Shown piece by piece: positions 1 to 6,120 of a stretch of DNA of 10,514 nt. The stretch is taken from the NCBI GenBank assembly GCA_003218935.1, contig QHPA01000176.1:1-10514 (forward strand). The letters run 5' to 3'. The position numbers were made by a program, and so were the translations under genes. The stretch is from Verrucomicrobiota bacterium. GTDB lineage: Bacteria > Verrucomicrobiota > Verrucomicrobiia > Limisphaerales > AV2. The notes under the pieces are model-generated. The model searched no databases. It saw only the letters and a list, made by a program, of their open reading frames with translations, and was not told the DNA's origin. Numbering within the stretch: the first letter of the stretch is position 1; each line of letters begins with the position of its first letter.

Positions 1-706
1 TGGTAAACGCTTCCGGCGAATTATCCGCGAGAAAATCTTCGACCTGCTGCGGTGTCGGTGGCAGCCCGGTCAGATCGTGAGTCGCGCGGCGAATCAGTGC
101 GCGTTTGTCTGCCTGGCGCGCCGGGATCATATCTTTGGATTCGAGCTTCGCCAGCACGAAGGCGTCGATCGGGTTCTTGACCCAGCGCTTGTTATTGACC
201 GCGGGCGGGGCGGGGTGACGGATCGGCTTGAACGCCCAATGATGGCGTACTTTCTCCGGGTCGGAAAGAGGCGGTCCTTTCTGAACTGCGGCCTCGCTCG
301 TGCGCGGGTCCGGCGCTCCCATTTTCACCCACGCTTCGAGATCGGCGATCTGCTCCTCGGAAAGTTTGCCGCCGCTTTTGCGCGGCGGCATTTGCAGGTC
401 TTCATCGGTGTAACGGACCGCCTTGATTAAAAGGCTTTTCTCCGGATCGCCCGCGATAATCGCCGGGCCCGTATCGCCGCCCTTCAACATTTCGTCGCGC
501 GTGTCGAGCAGCAGCCCGCCTTTGACTTTTTCGGCGTCCTTGCTGTGGCACTTGTAGCAATGCTCGACGAAGAGGGGTCGGATTTTCTTCTCAAAGAACT
601 CGATGCCTGCACGGTCGGGTTCAACGGGAGCCGCCGTGGCGACGATGCTTCGGAGCAGCAAACTTGCCGCCGCAATGGAAATTGTTTGGGCGATGCTTTT
701 CTTCAC
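1..706 (-). CDS. Secreted planctomycete-type cytochrome c / DUF1549 protein, N-terminal part
   Basis: The gene runs off the left edge, and about 235 N-terminal residues are visible. I chose the GTG at 706 because AGGAG (712-716) sits 5 nt upstream and the reading begins with a signal peptide: KK at 2-3, then a hydrophobic stretch to about residue 26. Residues 33-130 form a planctomycete-type cytochrome c domain. The heme-binding CYKCH is at 50-54, followed by a GGLLLDTR segment, and an MPP at 106-108 is the likely methionine ligand. From about residue 175 a DUF1549 domain begins (NPIDAFVLAKLE, then LTGLPPTP near 213). In this family a DUF1553 domain normally follows, making proteins of 700-1000 residues; that part is outside the window. 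These proteins are abundant in Planctomycetota and Verrucomicrobiota and are often paired with DUF1501 proteins. Their function is not established; a periplasmic redox role in polymer breakdown is often suggested. Family assignment is firm, the role unknown. Confidence 0.9.
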   Translation of the reverse strand, partial: MKKSIAQTISIAAASLLLRSIVATAAPVEPDRAGIEFFEKKIRPLFVEHCYKCHSKDAEKVKGGLLLDTRDEMLKGGDTGPAIIAGDPEKSLLIKAVRYTDEDLQMPPRKSGGKLSEEQIADLEAWVKMGAPDPRTSEAAVQKGPPLSDPEKVRHHWAFKPIRHPAPPAVNNKRWVKNPIDAFVLAKLESKDMIPARQADKRALIRRATHDLTGLPPTPQQVEDFLADNSPEAFT

Positions 707-716
707 GCGCGCTCCT

Positions 717-744
717 AATTGACGCGGAGAATATGGCGTCAATT
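717..744 (-). promoter_or_regulatory. Perfect 9-bp inverted repeat upstream of the cytochrome gene
   Basis: AATTGACGC (717-725) and GCGTCAATT (736-744) are exact reverse complements separated by 10 nt. The repeat ends immediately before the Shine-Dalgarno of the cytochrome c/DUF1549 gene. Read on the minus strand, the distal arm contains TTGACG, a good -35 hexamer, but a convincing -10 is not visible 17 nt away. It could be an operator or a hairpin in the leader. The symmetry is seen; the function is inferred. Confidence 0.4.
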
Positions 745-858
745 CAGGAAAAAACCAATCCTTCTTCGCGGCCAGGTATGCGCTTAGCGACGTAGCGGCG
801 GGCGTCTCGCCAGTGTTCGGCAAGTAGTTTGCTTGGAGCGCAGCAGCGCTTCCCTTCT

Positions 859-958
859 CCCTCTCCTCCCAAAAAAAGAGGAGAGGGTCGGGGAGAGGAG
901 GCCGTTCAGTTTCCCCTCTCTCCAGCTCTCTCCCCGCTCGTTCCTCGCGGGGAGAGAG
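859..958. repeat. Tandem pair of purine/pyrimidine-asymmetric hairpins (REP-like)
   Basis: Hairpin 1 has the arms CCCTCTCCTC (859-868) and GAGGAGAGGG (878-887) with a 9-nt loop. Hairpin 2 has the arms CTCTCTCCCCGC (926-937) and GCGGGGAGAGAG (947-958), also with a 9-nt loop. Both stems are perfect. The CCCTCTCC/GGAGAGGG core also occurs in the element at 5282-5345, so they may belong to one family of extragenic palindromes. The position just after lpxB would allow a role in 3'-end protection or termination, but no T-tract follows either stem on the minus strand. Confidence 0.65.
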
Positions 959-1016
959 GGAAAAACGTCCTGTGCTTCCTGAAGCGCGCGAGGTGTTCGC
1001 GCGGACGCAAATGGTT

Positions 1017-2279
1017 TCAATCCGCGAGGGCGGCGCGGATTGGAACAGGTTCCCGGTCGAAAAGACGCAGCACCGCTCTTGCCGCCCGCTCACTGGCACC
1101 GGGGGCGCCCAAAGATTTTATTACTTGTGCCAGCTTTGCTTTCACGGCGTTTCGCCGTTCCGAATTGTTCAACAAGTCCAGCGCAGCGCGAGCAATGCGA
1201 TCCGGTGTTGCGGCGTGCTGGATAAATTCCGGATAAATCGCCTCGCCCGCGAGCAGGTTCGGCATCGCAAGGTGTTCGACACCGACGGCCATCCGGCCGG
1301 CGAGGTAAGAGGGCCAGGAAGTTTTGTAGAAGACCACTGCCGGGACGCCGAAGTAAGCGCATTCCAGCGTAATCGTGCCCGATTTGGTGATCGCCAGATC
1401 GGCTGCGGCCAACGCTTCGGCCAGACCGCCGATTCGAATTTCCAGATCGGTCAGGAACGCAGACGGCTCGTCCGCCAGGCGCTTCAATTCTTCGCTCGGT
1501 AAAACCATTTTGAAGCGCGTCTCGGGTTTCGCCTCGCGAATTTTACGCGCCGTCGCAGTCATCAACGGCAGGTGCCGACGCAATTCCGCGACGCGACTGC
1601 CGGGAAGCAGCAACACTGTCGCCGCCGACGTGAGGAGGCGGGCCTGGTTTTCCGGTGTTGCGGCGATCGGCGTGTTCCTCCCTCTCACGTCGGGGGCTAC
1701 GCGTTCCGCGTTCGCATATCTGTCCACCATCGGATGCCCGACGAATTCCACCCGCAACTGCGGCACCCGTGCCGCGTACCAGTCCTTCTCGAATGGAAAA
1801 ATGCTCAACAACAAATCAACATCCCGGGCCAGTTGATAGGCGCGGCCCGGTCGCGACGCCCAGACCTGCGGCGAGACGTATTGCACAATCTTTGGATTCC
1901 AGTTGAGGAAGCTCGCCGCGCGCGCGCGGACATAGTTTTTGATGGCGTTCGCAAAGCGGTGGTTGAACCCGGAGAAATCGACGCAGATGATGACGTCCGG
2001 CGCGTGTTCGAGGGCGAGTTGAAAGAGTTGGTCGAAGATGCGTTTGAACTCGTGGTACTTTTTCAGCGCGTCGAACAACCCGATGACTGAATGCTGCGTC
2101 AGGTCCACCGCCAATTCCACGCCCGCTTCGGCCATCTTCGGTCCGCCCGCGCCGAAAAATTCCGGCGGAAACGGCATCGCCTCCACTTCCGGCGACTGCT
2201 CCAACGCCTTGACCAGCTCGGCGGCGAGCAAGTCCCCGCTGGCTTCGCCGGCGATGAGCATGAAACGTGTGGAGTTCAC
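1017..2279 (-). CDS. lpxB: Lipid-A-disaccharide synthase
   Basis: LpxB joins UDP-2,3-diacylglucosamine and lipid X (2,3-diacyl-GlcN-1-P) into the lipid A disaccharide, at the inner face of the inner membrane (family GT19). Visible landmarks, numbered from the GTG at 2279: LIAGEASGD 8-16, GAGGPKM 43-49, VDFSGFN 100-106 (its Asp matches the family's catalytic Asp), YVSPQVWA 134-141, FVGHPMVD 179-186, LLPGSR 224-229, then the C-terminal SGT-xx-LEC and MPNLLAGE blocks. Length is 420 residues against about 380 in E. coli. The frame stays open to 2420, but that extension overlaps the end of the upstream gene and lacks family similarity. GTG 2279 gives the usual short lead before LIAGEASGD; ATG 2261 is the alternative. 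No strong Shine-Dalgarno is seen. It follows a Gfo/Idh oxidoreductase by 88 bp, probably in one transcript. Residues about 197-218 look like an insertion over an inverted repeat. Its presence implies an LPS-bearing outer membrane. Confidence 0.95.
   Translation of the reverse strand: MNSTRFMLIAGEASGDLLAAELVKALEQSPEVEAMPFPPEFFGAGGPKMAEAGVELAVDLTQHSVIGLFDALKKYHEFKRIFDQLFQLALEHAPDVIICVDFSGFNHRFANAIKNYVRARAASFLNWNPKIVQYVSPQVWASRPGRAYQLARDVDLLLSIFPFEKDWYAARVPQLRVEFVGHPMVDRYANAERVAPDVRGRNTPIAATPENQARLLTSAATVLLLPGSRVAELRRHLPLMTATARKIREAKPETRFKMVLPSEELKRLADEPSAFLTDLEIRIGGLAEALAAADLAITKSGTITLECAYFGVPAVVFYKTSWPSYLAGRMAVGVEHLAMPNLLAGEAIYPEFIQHAATPDRIARAALDLLNNSERRNAVKAKLAQVIKSLGAPGASERAARAVLRLFDREPVPIRAALAD
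1626..1692. repeat. Inverted repeat inside lpxB
   Basis: CGACGTGAG (1626-1634) and CTCACGTCG (1684-1692) are perfect reverse complements 49 nt apart. They lie within lpxB, in the linker between the GHPMVD and LLPGSR motifs. From memory, this linker is about 12 residues longer here than in E. coli LpxB. The repeat corresponds to codons about 197-218. It may be an inserted extragenic repeat that kept the frame, or chance symmetry in a variable linker. Confidence 0.4.
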
Positions 2280-2367
2280 TGTCTTGATTTTCCGTGGCGG
2301 CGCGGTGGCAGGGAGTGATTTCAACTGCTTTGCTACACCCGATTTTGATATCCGTAAAGCCGTTCGT

Positions 2368-3528
2368 TCAAACAGTCGGCAATGTACCCTGAATCTGCCT
2401 CGTGATTTCAAACGCCACATCCAGCGCGCGCTTGGCCGATTCGCCGCTGACGAGCGGTGTCCGGTGCGCGCGCACCGATTCGATGAAATGTTGCAGCTCC
2501 AGTTTGAGCGGCTCCTCCTTCTGCAACGGCACCGGCTCGCGCACGATCCGTTTGCCGCCGAACTCGCTCACGATGGTCCTGTCCTTCGACTTCAACAGTT
2601 TTTTCAGCAGCGACGATTCCTCTTCGCCTTCGCGCGCGATGCGGTAGATGAAACCTTCCTGAGCCCGGTAATCGAGCGAGATGTAGCTGGTCACCGGGCC
2701 GGCGCTGAAGACGCGAATCTTGCGCATCTTTTCCGGGCTGACGCGGCTGGCCGTGAGGTTTGCGACGCAGCCGTTGGCGAAGCGCAACCGCGCGTTGGCG
2801 ATGTCCTCCGACTGGCTCAACACGGGAATGCCAACGGCATCCATGCTCACGACCGGTGATTTCACGAAAGCGAGCACCACGTCGAGGTCGTGAATCATCA
2901 AATCGAGCACCACGCCAATGTCCGTGCTGCGTGGCGGGACAGGCACCTTGCCTGTCAAAGACGGGCCGGCAGCCCGTCCCACCACAGGGTACGGTGAAAG
3001 CCGATGCGCTTCGACGAACCGCGGCTCGGTCGCCACCGATTCGAGGTATTTGAAAACCGGGTTGAACCGCTCGACGTGGCCGACTTGAAGGACGCAGCGG
3101 TGTTGCTGCGAGAGTTGGACCAGTTCTGCCGCCTGGTTTGCGTTGTTGGTCATCGGTTTTTCGACGAACACATGCTTGCCTTGCTGGAGCAGGGTTTTGG
3201 CGAGGTCGAAATGCGTCGTCGTGGGCGTCACAATGCTCAGCGCGTCACTCGCGTTGACGGCCCCTGTCACCGAGGCGAAAGCGCGCACGCGGTGTTTTGC
3301 GGCGATCCTCCGCGCCGTTTCGGCGACCACGTCGTAAACGCCGACAAACTCGACCAGCGCCCCGTCCGCCAGTTCCGCGTAAATGCGCGCGTGTTCCTTG
3401 CCGAGCGAACCGACCCCGAGCACAGCGACTTTGATTCGGGAATTATTTGTTGTTCGTTGAGCGTTGTCGGTGGCAGCCACGGCGCGAGTTTGCCACTGAC
3501 CACGGACGACTGACAACTGGCAACTCAA
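2368..3528 (-). CDS. Gfo/Idh/MocA-family oxidoreductase upstream of lpxB
   Basis: This is an NAD(P)-dependent sugar oxidoreductase. Numbered from the TTG at 3528, the Rossmann strand and glycine motif are at 33-43 (VAVLGVGSLG), the catalytic-type EKP at 123-125, GHVERFNP at 150-157 and the conserved LDLMIHDLD at 208-216; the second half is the usual C-terminal alpha/beta domain. Length is 386 residues. The start is uncertain: no ATG precedes the Rossmann fold. TTG 3528 has AGAGGA upstream but close; TTG 3516 and GTG 3480 are alternatives. The first 30 residues are encoded by heptad-repeat-like DNA and are probably not conserved. Residues 182-199 coincide exactly with a 54-55 bp structured repeat and look inserted. 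In some bacteria a Gfo/Idh enzyme beside lpxA or lpxB (GnnA) oxidises the 3-OH of UDP-GlcNAc for diamino lipid A. That role is possible here, but no GnnB aminotransferase is in the window, so I leave the symbol empty. Confidence 0.88.
   Translation of the reverse strand: MSCQLSVVRGQWQTRAVAATDNAQRTTNNSRIKVAVLGVGSLGKEHARIYAELADGALVEFVGVYDVVAETARRIAAKHRVRAFASVTGAVNASDALSIVTPTTTHFDLAKTLLQQGKHVFVEKPMTNNANQAAELVQLSQQHRCVLQVGHVERFNPVFKYLESVATEPRFVEAHRLSPYPVVGRAAGPSLTGKVPVPPRSTDIGVVLDLMIHDLDVVLAFVKSPVVSMDAVGIPVLSQSEDIANARLRFANGCVANLTASRVSPEKMRKIRVFSAGPVTSYISLDYRAQEGFIYRIAREGEEESSLLKKLLKSKDRTIVSEFGGKRIVREPVPLQKEEPLKLELQHFIESVRAHRTPLVSGESAKRALDVAFEITRQIQGTLPTV
2931..2985. repeat. Two-hairpin repeat inserted in frame in the Gfo/Idh gene
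   Basis: Hairpin 1 is GACAGGCA-CCT-TGCCTGTC (2938-2956, 8-bp stem, 3-nt loop). Hairpin 2 is GACGGGC-CGGCA-GCCCGTC (2960-2978, 7-bp stem, 5-nt loop). Outer arms GTGGCGGGA (2931-2939) and TCCCACCAC (2977-2985) pair with one mismatch. The unit covers codons 182-199 of the Gfo/Idh gene on the minus strand, adding about 18 residues rich in Gly, Pro and Val between LSPYP and RSTDIG. The symmetry is seen; calling it an insertion rests on remembered family alignments in which these two blocks are nearly adjacent. Confidence 0.75.
3493..3527 (-). repeat. Degenerate 7-bp tandem repeats at the 5' end of the Gfo/Idh gene
   Basis: On the minus strand five consecutive heptads follow the pattern TCAGTNG: TGAGTTG, CCAGTTG, TCAGTCG, TCCGTGG, TCAGTGG (3527 down to 3493). 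A further AACGAACAAC-like stretch lies near 3446-3460. Short heptanucleotide repeats of this type are typical of intergenic DNA in cyanobacteria and other bacteria. Here they fall in the interval between the divergent plsY and Gfo/Idh genes and extend into the possible N-terminus of the latter, which argues for a start downstream of them (for example GTG 3480). Confidence 0.55.
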
Positions 3529-3572
3529 CTTTCCTCTTGGAACCGTGAAGTCGGAGCACCTACATTCACTTC

Positions 3573-4211
3573 GTGCAATTCCTCAGCTACATCGCTGTGG
3601 TCGTCGGGGCCTATATGCTCGGTTCCATTCCGACGGGTTATCTTGTGGCCAGGGCCAAGGGGGTTGACATTCGCACGGTCGGCAGCGGGAATATCGGCGC
3701 GACGAACGTTTTCCGCTTTCTCGGCAAGCCGGCGGGCATCTTCGTGCTGGTAGTCGATGGGTTGAAAGGTTTCGCGGCCTGCGCCTGGCTGGCTGATTTC
3801 GCGATCAGATTTTTCTCCGTCGCGCCCGCTGAGGAAGTGTATTTGCGGCTGATCGGCGGTTTAGCGGTCGTCATCGGCCATAACTACACCTGCTGGCTCA
3901 GGTTTAAGGGTGGCAAAGGCATCGCCACATCGGCGGGCGTGCTGGCGGGGATTGTGCCGTGGGCGTTGCTGATCATTCTGAGCCTTTGGATCATATTTTT
4001 CGCGCTGACGCGGTACGTGTCGGTCGGCTCGCTGGTCGCGTCGTTCACCCTGCCGTTTGCGACCTGGTTTTTCTACGGCGACTGGACGCTGACCATCGTG
4101 ACGGGTGCGATGAGCGTACTGGCTATTTACAAACACAAGGCCAACATTCAGCGCCTGCTGAACGGAACCGAAAACCGAGTCGGTTCGCGGAAAAAACCAC
4201 CCACCACATGA
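3573..4211 (+). CDS. plsY: Glycerol-3-phosphate acyltransferase PlsY
   Basis: PlsY transfers the acyl group of acyl-phosphate to sn-glycerol-3-phosphate, making lysophosphatidic acid, the first membrane step of phospholipid synthesis. It is an integral inner-membrane protein of 212 residues, normal for the family. The three family motifs are present: GSGNIGATN at 38-46, KGGKGIATS at 112-120 (preceded by GHNY), and KHKANIQRLLNGTEN at 187-201. DGLKG at 62-66 is also typical. Hydrophobic segments near 3-25, 54-74, 92-106, 121-146 and 149-185 fit the multi-pass fold. The start is GTG 3573: an in-frame TGA at 3546-3548 excludes anything further upstream, and the first membrane segment begins at once. 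No good Shine-Dalgarno is visible (GGAG at 3553-3556 is too far). It diverges from the Gfo/Idh gene and overlaps gpsA by 4 bases, so the two share a transcript and act in sequence: GpsA makes the substrate of PlsY. Confidence 0.95.
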   Translation: MQFLSYIAVVVGAYMLGSIPTGYLVARAKGVDIRTVGSGNIGATNVFRFLGKPAGIFVLVVDGLKGFAACAWLADFAIRFFSVAPAEEVYLRLIGGLAVVIGHNYTCWLRFKGGKGIATSAGVLAGIVPWALLIILSLWIIFFALTRYVSVGSLVASFTLPFATWFFYGDWTLTIVTGAMSVLAIYKHKANIQRLLNGTENRVGSRKKPPTT

Positions 4212-5188
4212 AAGTCACGGTGCTTGGCGCGGGCGCCTGGGGAACGGCGTTGGCGAAGTTGCTGCACGAAAGCAAACGCAGCATCACGCTATGGGGCCAT
4301 GATCCACGCCACCTCGAGGAGCTGCGCCGCGCCGGACGCAACGAACCTTACCTGCCGGGCATCGAACTGCCGCGCGATTGGCGGCTGGAGACGGATCCCA
4401 CCAAAGCGGTGCATGACAGCGTGTGTGTCGTCGTTGCGGTGCCGTCAAAGGCCTTCCGCGAAGTGACGCGATGTCTGGCGCACTACAGCGGAATCGCCGT
4501 CAGCGTCACGAAGGGGATCGAGCACGACACTGGATTGACGATGTGCGGCATTCTGCGCCAGAACGCGCCGGAGGCGCGCGTCGCCGCGTTGTCCGGACCT
4601 TCGCTTGCGCTGGAAGTCGCCCGCGGCATTCCGACCGCCATTGTGGCGGCGAGCACGGACATCCAAACAGCGCCGAAAGTGCAAGATTTGTTTCATCGGC
4701 CGGCATTTCGCGTCTATACGAGCACCGACTTGCTGGGCGTCGAGCTGGGGGGCGCGTTGAAGAACGTCATTGCCATTGCCGCAGGCGTTTCGGATGGACT
4801 GGGCTTTGGCGATAATTCCAAAGCGGCGCTGGTGACACGGGCGATTGTCGAGATTCGCCGACTCGGTGTGGCGTGCGGCGCCGAAGCGGAAACGTTTTCC
4901 GGTCTGAGCGGACTGGGGGATTTGACCGTGACGTGCTTTTCGCGGCTCAGTCGCAATCGCGGTTTCGGCGAACGGCTCGGCCGCGGCGAAAAAATCGCGG
5001 ATATACTGGCAAACATGGTGAACGTGGCGGAAGGGTATCCGACCGCGCGGTCGGCCTGGCAACTGGCGCGCAAGCTCAACGTGAGCACGCCGATCATCGA
5101 TGAAGTTTATGCAATGCTTTACGAGGGCAAGAACGTGGCGTTGGCCTTGCGCGACCTGACCGGTCGTGAGTCGAAAGCGGAGGACTAA
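4208..5188 (+). CDS. gpsA: NAD(P)-dependent glycerol-3-phosphate dehydrogenase
   Basis: GpsA reduces dihydroxyacetone phosphate to sn-glycerol-3-phosphate, the backbone precursor of phospholipids, in the cytoplasm. The 326-residue length is typical. Landmarks: the Rossmann GAGAWGTALA at 7-16, VTKGIE at 100-105 (conserved Lys102), SGPSLALEVA at 129-138, GGALKNVIAIAAG at 181-193 with the catalytic Lys185, DGLGFGDNSKAAL at 196-208, and GLSGLGDLTVTC at 232-243 with Asp238. The ATG at 4208 overlaps the plsY TGA as ATGA, which suggests translational coupling and fixes the start just before the Rossmann strand. A longer open frame exists upstream but lies inside plsY and has no family similarity. 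The gene ends with TAA at 5186-5188, two bases before a fold-back repeat element. Nothing is missing or unusual in the protein. Confidence 0.97.
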   Translation: MKVTVLGAGAWGTALAKLLHESKRSITLWGHDPRHLEELRRAGRNEPYLPGIELPRDWRLETDPTKAVHDSVCVVVAVPSKAFREVTRCLAHYSGIAVSVTKGIEHDTGLTMCGILRQNAPEARVAALSGPSLALEVARGIPTAIVAASTDIQTAPKVQDLFHRPAFRVYTSTDLLGVELGGALKNVIAIAAGVSDGLGFGDNSKAALVTRAIVEIRRLGVACGAEAETFSGLSGLGDLTVTCFSRLSRNRGFGERLGRGEKIADILANMVNVAEGYPTARSAWQLARKLNVSTPIIDEVYAMLYEGKNVALALRDLTGRESKAED

Positions 5189-5190
5189 CT

Positions 5191-5450
5191 AAAATCCGAA
5201 TCCCGAATGACGAATGACGAAGGAATGACGAAGTCCGGGCGCAACTCGACACCACCACCCAGCTGATGTGACGCACGTATTCCCCTCACCCGGCCTGAAG
5301 GCCACCCTCTCCCCATCGGATGGGGAGAGGGACAAGGGTGAGGGGTCTTCGGAAATCTTGCAGACCGGACGCAATGTGGTGGTAGTGCCAGGTTGCGCCC
5401 AACTCGAGCTTCGGGCTTCTTTCGGATTTTGGAATTCGGAATTCGGATTT
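5191..5450. mobile_element. MITE-like fold-back element between gpsA and the thrH-like gene
   Basis: The 260-bp unit is symmetric throughout. The termini AAATCCGAATCCCGAAT (from 5192) and the complement of the right end (5450 leftward) agree at 16 of 17 positions. Inner arms follow: GGGCGCAACTCGACACCACC near 5238-5257 matches, imperfectly, the complement of about 5375-5400. The core holds three perfect stems: CCCCTCACCC (5282-5291) with GGGTGAGGGG (5336-5345); GGCC-TGAA-GGCC (5292-5303); and CCCTCTCCCCATC (5305-5317) with GATGGGGAGAGGG (5319-5331). It has no coding capacity. The left end lies 2 bases after the gpsA stop and the right end overlaps the TAA stop of the thrH-like gene. Non-autonomous mobility is inferred from terminal symmetry; no target duplication is clear. 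Folded as RNA it could also end both converging transcripts. Confidence 0.7.
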
Positions 5451-6051
5451 ACAACGCCTCATTGATGAGCTTTAGCAATTCCGCGTAGGTCTCGACCGCT
5501 TTGAACTGAGGGAATTCTTTCCTAACGTTTTCCGGGGCGCAAAACAAGAAGCCGACATTTGCTTCCTTGAGCATCGCGGTGTCGTTGTAGGCATCGCCGG
5601 TAGCGACGACGTTGTAATTCAAACTTTTCAGCGCCGCGACTGCCTTCTTCTTCTGGTCGTTGACGCGCAGCTTGTAATTGACGATGCGGTCGTTGACGAC
5701 GTCAAGCTTATGACAGAGCAGCGTGGGCCACTCCAATTGTTGCAGCAGCGGTTGGGCAAATTCCTCAAACGTGTCGGAAAGAATGATGACCTGGGTGGTC
5801 GAGCGCAATCGGCGCAGAAATTCCAGCGCGCCGTCCAACGGCCGCAAGGCGCCAATCACTCGTTGAATGTCGGACAGTTTCAATCCGTGCTGGTCGAGGA
5901 GGTTGAGCCGGTATTTCATGAGCTTGTCGTAGTCCGGCTCCTCGCGCGTGGTGCGTCGAAGTTCCGGGATGCCGGTTTTTTCGGAGACCGCGATCCAGAT
6001 TTCCGGCGTCAGCACCCCTTCCATATCCAAAGCCACAATCGACTGTTTCAC
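5449..6051 (-). CDS. thrH: ThrH-like phosphoserine phosphatase (HAD family)
   Basis: This is a 200-residue HAD-superfamily phosphatase that closely resembles Pseudomonas ThrH, a phosphoserine phosphatase that can also move the phosphate to homoserine. HAD motif I is ALDMEGVLTPE (7-17), with Asp9 as nucleophile and Glu11 replacing the usual second Asp, as in ThrH. Motif II is ILSDTF (90-95), motif III a lysine in NDQKKK (131-136), and motif IV GDAYND (152-157). The blocks YDKLMKYRLNLLDQHGLKL and FPTLLCHKL-like WPTLLCHKL match ThrH nearly residue for residue. The start is GTG 6051, which places the first strand where ThrH has it; no Shine-Dalgarno is visible. Expected role: the last step of serine synthesis in the cytoplasm. 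It stands alone between two fold-back repeats, and its TAA stop (5449-5451) overlaps the end of one of them. Homoserine activity is not demonstrated by sequence. Confidence 0.9.
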   Translation of the reverse strand: MKQSIVALDMEGVLTPEIWIAVSEKTGIPELRRTTREEPDYDKLMKYRLNLLDQHGLKLSDIQRVIGALRPLDGALEFLRRLRSTTQVIILSDTFEEFAQPLLQQLEWPTLLCHKLDVVNDRIVNYKLRVNDQKKKAVAALKSLNYNVVATGDAYNDTAMLKEANVGFLFCAPENVRKEFPQFKAVETYAELLKLINEAL

Positions 6052-6120
6052 CGGGCGAGTTTTTCAGGAATTTTTTTGCTTGTCCAGCGGTCGCGGAGCG
6101 ACGCTATGTATTTGTCGGCG

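Larger units (their letters stand above)
707..1016. other. Gene-free stretch between lpxB and the cytochrome gene
   Basis: No credible gene lies here: the open frames in it are low-complexity translations of purine/pyrimidine-rich repeats. It holds the 9-bp inverted repeat at 717-744 next to the cytochrome gene and the two hairpins at 859-887 and 926-958. It is both the 5' region of the cytochrome gene and the 3' region of lpxB. No canonical terminator with a T-tract was found for lpxB. Confidence 0.6.

Noticed and set aside
859..958. CRISPR array or tRNA-like structure
   Set aside because: There are only two unequal hairpins and no regular repeat-spacer pattern; no tRNA cloverleaf or CCA end was found.
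2280..2420. Longer lpxB start at 2420
   Set aside because: It overlaps the 3' end of the Gfo/Idh gene and the added 47 residues resemble no LpxB N-terminus.
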